A stretch of DNA of 64,000 nt from SpSt-539 sp964549445 (lineage in GTDB: Bacteria > Planctomycetota > Phycisphaerae > UBA1845 > UTPLA1), in NCBI GenBank assembly GCA_964549445.1, contig CAZJVS010000018.1, forward strand, positions 29,263 to 93,262. The letters run 5' to 3'. Under the pieces are notes generated by a model. The model was given only the letters and a program-made list of their open reading frames with translations, made no database searches and was not told where the DNA came from. Of this stretch, positions 58,444-64,000 are shown one piece after another. Made by a program: the position numbers and the translations under genes. Positions within the stretch are counted from its first letter, which is position 1, and each line of letters opens with the position of its first letter.

Positions 58444-59982
58444 ATGCGTTTTGAAGACTTGCGGCTCGCAGAGCCGCTCCTGCGTGCCCTCCGCACAGAG
58501 GGCTATGCCAACCCAACCCCCATCCAGATCACCGCCATCCCGCACCTCCTCGCCGGCCGCGACGTCGTCGGCTGCGCCCAGACCGGCACCGGCAAGACCG
58601 CCGCCTTCGCGCTGCCGATCCTCCAGCGCCTCAGCGCCCCGCGCGCCGATGCCCACTCGCCGCGCACCAATGCCCAATACCCCATCCGCGCCCTCGTCCT
58701 CTGCCCAACGCGCGAACTCGCCAGCCAGATCCACGAAAGTTTCCAGACCTACGGCCGCTTCACCGCCCTCCGCCACGCCGTCGTCTTCGGCGGCGTCGGC
58801 CAGAACCCACAGGTCCGCGCCATCCGCGCCGGCGTCGACGTACTCATCGCCACGCCCGGCCGACTGCTCGATCTGATGAATCAGCGTCTTGTGTCCCTCG
58901 CCGCCGTCGAAATCCTCGTCCTCGACGAAGCCGACCGAATGCTCGACATGGGCTTCCTGCCCGACATCCGCCGCATCCTCTCCCACCTGCCGCGCCAGCG
59001 TCAGTCGATGCTCTTCTCCGCCACCATGCCTCCGCCCATCCACACCCTCGCCAACGACATCCTCCGCGACCCCATCCCGGTCGAAGTCGCCCGCGTCTCC
59101 TCGCCCGCCGTGACAGTCACCCAGTGGGTCTATCACGTCGAGCCGCGGCAGAAGTCCGACCTGCTCGTCCGACTGCTCGCCCGCGCCCCGCACGACCGCG
59201 CCCTCGTCTTCACCCGCACCAAGCGCGGCGCCGACAAGCTCACGCGGCATCTCGTCGACGCCGGCGTCCGCGCCGCCGCCATGCACGGCAACAAGAGCCA
59301 GGGTGCCCGCACCCGCGCCCTCGACGAGTTCCGCTCCGCCCGCACGCCCGTCCTCGTCGCCACTGACCTCGCCGCCCGCGGCCTCGACGTCGACGACATA
59401 GCCCACGTTTTCAACTACGACCTCACCGCCGACCCCGAAACCTACATTCACCGCATCGGCCGAACCGGCCGCGCCGGCGCGACGGGCACTGCCGTCACCT
59501 TCTGCTCCTCCGCCGAGCGCTCCAGTCTCCGCGATATCGAGCGCCTTCTCCGAACGCCGCTCCAGACTGCGACCGCCCCGGCCGCCAGCAGTCACTCCGC
59601 CCCAATCCGTCCCGCCCACTCACACGCCGGCCATCCGAAGCAGGGTCACACCAAACCGCATCACGTTTCAACCCCGCGCCCGGCCCACGGACAAACCCGA
59701 TCAATCCAAACGCACGCCGGCCACGGCCACACCGGCCACTCCAAGCCCGGACATCCGAAGCCGCCGCACCCCAAGCCAGCCCACGCGAAGCCGAACCACA
59801 CCACATCAGGTCCAAATCAGCACGCCCATGCGACACCCAACCGCGCGCCGTCCGGCCATCCAACCCGTCACCCCGGAAGCTACCCGCCGCAACCCGCCGG
59901 CGGCGGAAAAACCGGCGCAGGAAGACCCGGCGCTCGCAAAAAACGCCGCCGCCGCTGGCAGCGACCCCAACACCGCGCCTGA
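58444..59982 (+). CDS. rhlE: DEAD-box RNA helicase, RhlE-like, with His-rich tail
   Basis: 512 residues. The helicase core (~1-370) shows the Q motif YANPTPIQITAIPHLLAGRD, motif I AQTGTGKTAAF, Ia PTRELASQI, II VLDEADRMLDMGF, III LFSATMPPP, IV ALVFTRTKRGADKL, V ATDLAARGLDVDDIAHVFNYD and VI YIHRIGRTGRAG. It unwinds short RNA duplexes in ribosome or mRNA metabolism. The tail (~380-512) is low-complexity, with about 20 histidines spaced among Pro, Lys and Gly (GHPKQGHTKPHH, HSKPGHPKPPHPKPAHAK) and a final basic patch ARKKRRRRWQRPQ. Basic tails are common in RhlE, but this density of His is unusual. Confidence 0.93.
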   Translation: MRFEDLRLAEPLLRALRTEGYANPTPIQITAIPHLLAGRDVVGCAQTGTGKTAAFALPILQRLSAPRADAHSPRTNAQYPIRALVLCPTRELASQIHESFQTYGRFTALRHAVVFGGVGQNPQVRAIRAGVDVLIATPGRLLDLMNQRLVSLAAVEILVLDEADRMLDMGFLPDIRRILSHLPRQRQSMLFSATMPPPIHTLANDILRDPIPVEVARVSSPAVTVTQWVYHVEPRQKSDLLVRLLARAPHDRALVFTRTKRGADKLTRHLVDAGVRAAAMHGNKSQGARTRALDEFRSARTPVLVATDLAARGLDVDDIAHVFNYDLTADPETYIHRIGRTGRAGATGTAVTFCSSAERSSLRDIERLLRTPLQTATAPAASSHSAPIRPAHSHAGHPKQGHTKPHHVSTPRPAHGQTRSIQTHAGHGHTGHSKPGHPKPPHPKPAHAKPNHTTSGPNQHAHATPNRAPSGHPTRHPGSYPPQPAGGGKTGAGRPGARKKRRRRWQRPQHRA

Positions 59983-60058
59983 TCGACGCGCCTGATCGCC
60001 ACGCTTGAGTGCCCCGCGCCGCAACTCAACAATATCGTATGCTTCACGCGAGCATCGC

Positions 60059-60958
60059 ATGACTCGAACCATCTTCTCGCTTGCCCTCGCCGTCTCAATC
60101 GCCCTTATCGCAAGTTGCGTCCCGATCCCTTCGCTCGCCCCGCCTTGCACGCCCCGGGCCCCGCAACGCGTCCTCATCGTCATCGAGGAAAATAAGTCTT
60201 ACTTCGAAATCATCGCGAATCCCGACGCCCCGTACATCAATCGCCTTGCCGCCGAAGGCGCACTGTTCACCAGCTCCTTCGCCGTCACCCACCCCAGCCA
60301 GCCCAACTACATCGCCTTCTTCTCCGGTTCCGCCAACGGCGTCTCCGACAACGCCGCCTACCCCCACGACCAGTTCACATCGCCCAATCTCGGCTCCAAG
60401 CTCCTCGCCGCCGAACTCACCTTCGCCGGCTACTCCGACTCCCTCCCCGAGACCGGCTTCGACGGCCACTCCGCCGGCGACGACCTCACCGGCCTCTACC
60501 AGCGCAAGCACAACCCCTGGGTCAACTGGCAGGATGCCTCCATCCCGCTCCCGCCCAACAAGCTCCCCCCCACGGTCAACCGCCCCTTCACCGACTTCCC
60601 CGCCGACTTCGAAGACCTGCCCACCGTCGCCATCGTCGTCCCCAACCAGAAACACGACATGCACGACGGCTCCATCGCCGAAGCCGATGCCTGGCTCGAA
60701 CAGCACATCGCCCCCTTCGTCGCCTGGGCCGACTCCCACGACGCCCTGCTCATCCTCACCTTCGACGAAGACGACGGCCGCGAATTCAATCGCATCGTCA
60801 CGATCTTCCACGGCCCCAGGGTCCACCCCGGCCGCTACCCCGAGCCGATCAACCACTACACCATCCTGCGCACCCTCGAAGAGATGTTCGCATTACCCCA
60901 CACCGCCAACACCGAATCCGCGGGCCCGGTCACCTGCGCGGTCTGGCAGGTCAAATAA
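60059..60958 (+). CDS. Phosphoesterase-family lipoprotein (acid phosphatase / phospholipase C-like)
   Basis: 299 residues from ATG 60059; the signal segment FSLALAVSIALIASC ends in a lipobox with Cys at 20, so it should be lipid-anchored on the periplasmic side. The domain matches the phosphoesterase (phospholipase C/AcpA) group of the alkaline-phosphatase superfamily: VLIVIEENKSYFEIIANPDAPY with the first metal-site Glu/Asn, FAVTHPSQPNYIAFFSGS, VPNQKHDMHDGS and LILTFDEDDGREFN. Substrate not deducible. It starts ~75 bases after the helicase stop on the same strand. Confidence 0.85.
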   Translation: MTRTIFSLALAVSIALIASCVPIPSLAPPCTPRAPQRVLIVIEENKSYFEIIANPDAPYINRLAAEGALFTSSFAVTHPSQPNYIAFFSGSANGVSDNAAYPHDQFTSPNLGSKLLAAELTFAGYSDSLPETGFDGHSAGDDLTGLYQRKHNPWVNWQDASIPLPPNKLPPTVNRPFTDFPADFEDLPTVAIVVPNQKHDMHDGSIAEADAWLEQHIAPFVAWADSHDALLILTFDEDDGREFNRIVTIFHGPRVHPGRYPEPINHYTILRTLEEMFALPHTANTESAGPVTCAVWQVK

Positions 60959-60982
60959 CGCAGCGAATGACCGCCCCTCGCC

Positions 60983-61029
60983 TACCATGAAATTCCCGCA
61001 TTGACAGCGGGATTTTCATGGTACAGAAT
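60983..61029 (+). promoter_or_regulatory. Promoter embedded in a 17-bp inverted repeat upstream of second DUF4143 gene
   Basis: TACCATGAAATTCCCGC (60983-60999) and GCGGGATTTTCATGGTA (61007-61023) pair at 16 of 17 positions. TTGACA (61001-61006) is the loop and a perfect -35; the right arm is the exact 17-base spacer; CAGAAT (61024-61029) is the -10. The GTG at 61038 comes eight bases later, so the mRNA is probably leaderless. Confidence 0.65.
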
Positions 61030-61037
61030 CAACCGCC

Positions 61038-62177
61038 GTGATCGATCGCCGTCAGGATGTCCAGCTCGTCCGCGCCGCACTCAAGCGGAGTCGCATCGTG
61101 GCCATCCTCGGCCCGCGGCAGTGCGGCAAGACCACGCTGGCGCGCCGCTACGTTCCCGTCGCCTCGCCGAATTACTTTGATCTTGAAGACCCGCTGAGCA
61201 ACGCCCGACTCGATGAGCCCGGCCTCGCACTGCGCCCGTTGCGTGGGCTCGTCGTGATCGACGAAGTCCAGCGCCGGCCCGATTTGTTTCCGCTGCTCCG
61301 GGTCCTGGCCGATCGCAGGCCGCTTCCGGCGCGGTTTCTCATTCTCGGAAGCGCCTCGCCCGAACTGCTTCGTCAATCGTCCGAGACTCTCGCCGGACGC
61401 CTCGAAACCATTCCCCTCGAGGGGTTTCGCCTTGCCGACCTCCCCGCCGGATCACAGACGCGACACTGGCGCCGGGGCGGCTTTCCCCGATCCTACGTGG
61501 CCCGAACCGAGGCCGACTCCGTTGCGTGGCGGCGCGATTTCCTCCAGACCTTTCTCGAACGCGACGTCCCGCAACTCGGCATCTCCATCCCCGTCGCAGC
61601 CCTCCGGCGCTTCTGGAACATGATCGCCCACTATCACGCTCAAATCTGGAACGCCGCCGAACTCAGCCGCGCTCTCGCGATTAACGAGTCCACCGTCCGC
61701 CGCTATTTGGACCTGTTGACCGGCGTCTTCATGCTCCGGCAGTTGCCCCCCTGGTTCGAGAACATCGGCAAGCGCCAGGTCAAAGCCCCCAAGGTCTACG
61801 TCCGCGATTCCGGGCTGCTACACGCCCTCCTCGGCCTCACCAATCAGCAACAACTCGAAAATCATCCCAAGGTCGGCGCCTCCTGGGAGGGCTACGCCAT
61901 CGAAGAGGTCCTCAAGGCCTGGCGCCCCGACGATGCGTACTTCTGGGCCACTTACCAAGGCGCCGAACTCGACCTGCTGCTCTTCAAGAACGGCCGCCGC
62001 ATCGGCGTCGAAGCCAAGCGCACCGACGCCCCCACACTCACCCCCTCCATGCGAATCGCCCAGGCCGATCTCAAGCTCCATCACCTCGCCGTGCTCTACC
62101 CCGGCGACCAGCGCTACCCCCTCGCCAAAAAAATCGAAGCCGTCCCCCTCGCCGATTTCATCGCATCAGCCCCGTAG
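61038..62177 (+). CDS. DUF4143-family AAA ATPase (second copy)
   Basis: 379 residues from GTG 61038 (start MIDRRQDVQLVRAALKRS). Walker A is AILGPRQCGKTTLARR; Walker B VVIDEVQRRPDLFPLL; sensor region FLILGSASPELLRQSSETLAGR. The winged-helix part is ALAINESTVRRYLDLLTGVF. The C-terminal DUF4143 part has EGYAIEEVLKAW, FWATYQGAELDLLLFKNGRR and IGVEAKRTDAPT, with the spacing of a PD-(D/E)xK core. It shares organisation with the copy at 39452-40687 but is clearly diverged and 22 kb away, so it is not a recent duplicate. Role unknown. Confidence 0.88.
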   Translation: MIDRRQDVQLVRAALKRSRIVAILGPRQCGKTTLARRYVPVASPNYFDLEDPLSNARLDEPGLALRPLRGLVVIDEVQRRPDLFPLLRVLADRRPLPARFLILGSASPELLRQSSETLAGRLETIPLEGFRLADLPAGSQTRHWRRGGFPRSYVARTEADSVAWRRDFLQTFLERDVPQLGISIPVAALRRFWNMIAHYHAQIWNAAELSRALAINESTVRRYLDLLTGVFMLRQLPPWFENIGKRQVKAPKVYVRDSGLLHALLGLTNQQQLENHPKVGASWEGYAIEEVLKAWRPDDAYFWATYQGAELDLLLFKNGRRIGVEAKRTDAPTLTPSMRIAQADLKLHHLAVLYPGDQRYPLAKKIEAVPLADFIASAP

Positions 62178-62408
62178 CGCCCCCGCGGCCACCCCGCCCC
62201 AAGCGCCGGCGACAGGAGCACGACCACCGCCGCATTGGTGCGCGGTACCCAGGTACGCGCCAGCGAATAACCGCGCCAGATGCGCGTTCGATGAGATACA
62301 GCGAACCGATCGGACACTAATCCACCCGTCGAATCTGAGTCGCCAGCGATCCCGTTGAAGCCGCGCTGATGACCGCGACTCCGACGTCAACACGCGCTAT
62401 ACTCTTCG
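62178..62408. other. Intergenic region
   Basis: 231 bases with no ORF or RNA I can support. TATACT at 62398-62403 may be a -10 for the following gene, but no acceptable -35 is found. Confidence 0.4.
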
Positions 62409-63107
62409 GTGAATCGTCGTTACGCACCAGACGTTTCTTCCGCCCGAAACCGATCGGAGAAGTCATACTTGGTTATCTGGCGCACCGCGCGAATCGTGTC
62501 CAAATCTTGGATTGACGATCCAGTTTTTCACCGATTGCAGCTGCGTTTCGTTGTCGCAGTTGGACTCGCGTCGCTCGCATTCGTGACTCCAGCAGCGCCC
62601 GCGGCAATTATGAATTTCCTACACCAAGGCAGCGGCACCGGGACATTGAACGGCATCCCGTTTCCGGTGTCGAGTTTCACCATCTTCGGAGTCGCGGACT
62701 CCGCTAACCGCCAGTCGTACTTCAGCGGGTGGTTGACGCTCCATTCGTCAGCATCTATTTCCATTACCGGAGTGGGTACATACCAGATACTGACGCCAAC
62801 GCACACATTCGTGAATAACGACAATGCACTTGTGGGCTTTTCCCGTTCCAGCGGCAGCCTAGAGGATCTCTTCAATGGCCCGACCGACGCCGTATTATCC
62901 ACGTGGGACATGTTGAGCCCGCTCGGCCCGATTGTTGGCACAGGCGTACTGCTCCAGTGGGACTCCTTTCCTCCGATCGACACGTCAGGCGGAATTCTGT
63001 TCTTCGAGTCTGGAGCAACAAGCGTCACATTCACTGCGATAACGGAACCAACGACCCTTAGCCTGCTTGTGCTGGGTGCCGCAGTGGTGCTCCGTTACCT
63101 GAAATGA
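62409..63107 (+). CDS. Exported protein with PEP-CTERM-like tail
   Basis: Up to 232 residues. The start is uncertain: GTG 62409 gives a long n-region, a TTG near 62469 has GGAG upstream, and TTG 62535 would begin directly at the hydrophobic signal LRFVVAVGLASLAFVTPAAPA. The mature part is small and beta-rich (ASISITGVGTYQILTPTHTF). The C-terminus TEPTTLSLLVLGAAVVLRYLK is a slightly divergent PEP-CTERM signal. It is lower in G+C than the flanking genes. Function unknown. Confidence 0.7.
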   Translation: MNRRYAPDVSSARNRSEKSYLVIWRTARIVSKSWIDDPVFHRLQLRFVVAVGLASLAFVTPAAPAAIMNFLHQGSGTGTLNGIPFPVSSFTIFGVADSANRQSYFSGWLTLHSSASISITGVGTYQILTPTHTFVNNDNALVGFSRSSGSLEDLFNGPTDAVLSTWDMLSPLGPIVGTGVLLQWDSFPPIDTSGGILFFESGATSVTFTAITEPTTLSLLVLGAAVVLRYLK

Positions 63108-63232
63108 ACTAACACAATTGATTCAACGGACCGCGCCGGTGAATTCTTACCAACGCGAGGGAAATTCTGTGAACTGTCGCAGGGCTACGCTTCATCCACA
63201 CGTCCTTCGCCACGCGCGGCGCGCTCATGTAC

Positions 63233-63997
63233 CTATGCGGGTCTCGCCGCGACAGCGAGCAGCGAGCTAATCACAAGTGGGAACCATGAGAGAATTCGGT
63301 CTGACTTTTCGAGATTATGCCTCGCACACAACAGTTTGACGTTCTGCTGAGTAATGCTCGATCCGCCTTTGCTGAACGGCACGTCATGGTCAAAATGCAA
63401 ATTGTCAGTTGCGCCGCACAAGACGCACCGCCCCATATCGCGCTTCCACACTGCGACTTTGACCGGCGTCGGGATCTGTCGCGACACCGATAGTTCACGC
63501 AAGTCGTCGCGGCTTGCCGCTCCTGGAGTGGTCGTCGGACGTAAGTAAAATCGATACACCTTGCGTGAGCAATCGCCTCTTGCGCTGGTCGGGACCTGTT
63601 TGATCTCCGCATCAACCAACTCATAGCGTCCTCGGTCGCACCAGATGCTGGTTGCAATCTTCTCGTAAACTTGGACGATCTCCGGCTTCGCTTCTCCAGA
63701 CTTGGCAGCCAGTGCAGCGCGGTAGAATTTCCCATTCTCGGTCAGTGCTCCGCCCGGCAGGGTCATCGGCTGGTCAACGCGCTTTGGATCTATTCGAGAC
63801 CCGCGAAGCCGCATCACATCGTGCCCCTCGTACTCAAGCATCCCCGCATGCGGTCCGGTCTCGGATTCGTCGTGCCATTGATCCTGATAGGGTGCACCCT
63901 TGCGAACACTCATCAAAATGATGGAGTATCCGGCAGCGCCACCCCGGACGCGAAAGTTCATGCCCTTTTGCAGCGCAATCCCTTCTCGTTGAACCAT
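63233..63997 (-). CDS. SRA-like/HNH endonuclease (possibly 5' partial)
   Basis: 254 residues from ATG 63997, three bases from the window edge; the frame stays open to 64000, so the protein may start further upstream outside the window. The N-terminal ~120 residues resemble the SRA-like modified-base reader found with HNH nucleases (GMNFRVRGGAAGYSIILMSV, MLEYEGHDVMRL, GALTENGKFYRAA, VQVYEKIATSIWCDRGRYEL). The C-terminal HNH domain has CVLCGATDNLHFDHDVPFSK and LLCARHNLEKS, with the zinc Cys pairs and catalytic His. The combination suggests a type IV (McrA-like) restriction enzyme; this is inference. Confidence 0.78.
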   Translation of the reverse strand: MVQREGIALQKGMNFRVRGGAAGYSIILMSVRKGAPYQDQWHDESETGPHAGMLEYEGHDVMRLRGSRIDPKRVDQPMTLPGGALTENGKFYRAALAAKSGEAKPEIVQVYEKIATSIWCDRGRYELVDAEIKQVPTSARGDCSRKVYRFYLRPTTTPGAASRDDLRELSVSRQIPTPVKVAVWKRDMGRCVLCGATDNLHFDHDVPFSKGGSSITQQNVKLLCARHNLEKSDRILSWFPLVISSLLAVAARPA

Positions 63998-64000
63998 ATC

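Noticed and set aside
57224..58876. 550-codon plus-strand ORF
   Set aside because: It overlaps the alpha/beta hydrolase on the other strand and the start of the helicase in another frame; composition is that of a shadow frame.
60984..61022. Intrinsic terminator after the phosphoesterase gene
   Set aside because: The inverted repeat could form a stem, but no T-run follows, and a perfect TTGACA in the loop with 17-base spacing fits a promoter/operator better.

Overview
The window is high-GC DNA from a chromosome of a free-living bacterium, most likely a planctomycete or close relative. This rests on gene content: giant secreted proteins with lamin-tail, CotH-kinase and dockerin domains, HYR and cohesin-like secreted proteins, three proteins with PEP-CTERM-like tails, NxxGxxAF-repeat proteins, DUF1579 and DUF2339. 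No rRNA, tRNA, CRISPR array, insertion sequence or integrase was recognised. Assignments come from motif reading only; no database search was run.

Layout. 1-6.1 kb: three secreted proteins (HYR repeats, cohesin-like domains, dockerin-like Ca-binding tails), the first cut by the window edge. 6.2-14.7 kb: one tightly packed, overlapping plus-strand chemosensory operon (HPt-STAS fusion, hybrid CheA-REC, CheW, MCP, CheB, CheR). It converges on two minus-strand response regulators at 14.7-17.1 kb with WspR-like receivers, one carrying a SpoIIE/PP2C phosphatase and the other an HD-GYP c-di-GMP phosphodiesterase. 17.2-18.5 kb: an SdiA-regulated-like propeller with thrombospondin-3 repeats. 19.3-32.2 kb: two giant tandem paralogues with lamin-tail, CotH kinase, seven ~88-residue repeats and a dockerin. 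32.2-38 kb: DUF2339 membrane protein, a short Rho, and an NxxGxxAF/PEP-CTERM protein. 38-43.4 kb: an alkaline-phosphatase-superfamily enzyme, a DUF4143 ATPase, PilT and a lipoprotein. 43.4-46.4 kb: an accessory region with an orphan HsdR_N-type nuclease and a gene-poor stretch of 7- and 9-bp tandem repeats. 46.4-53.3 kb: threonine aldolase, a trypsin-like multidomain protease, DUF1579 protein and a PEP-CTERM protein, with two clear intrinsic terminators. 53.4-60 kb: MutS, a bestrophin-like (DUF4239) membrane protein, an alpha/beta hydrolase and a DEAD-box helicase with a His-rich tail. 60-64 kb: a phosphoesterase lipoprotein, a second DUF4143 ATPase, a PEP-CTERM-like protein and an SRA-like/HNH nuclease running to the edge.

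How it fits together. The most notable system is the 6.2-17.1 kb cluster. It looks like a Wsp-type (alternative cellular function) chemosensory pathway in which the usual GGDEF output is replaced by a phosphatase/STAS partner-switch arm and a c-di-GMP-degrading arm. A second pattern is that both DUF4143 ATPase genes appear to start as leaderless GTG genes from sigma70-like promoters interleaved with ACCAT/ATGGT inverted repeats.
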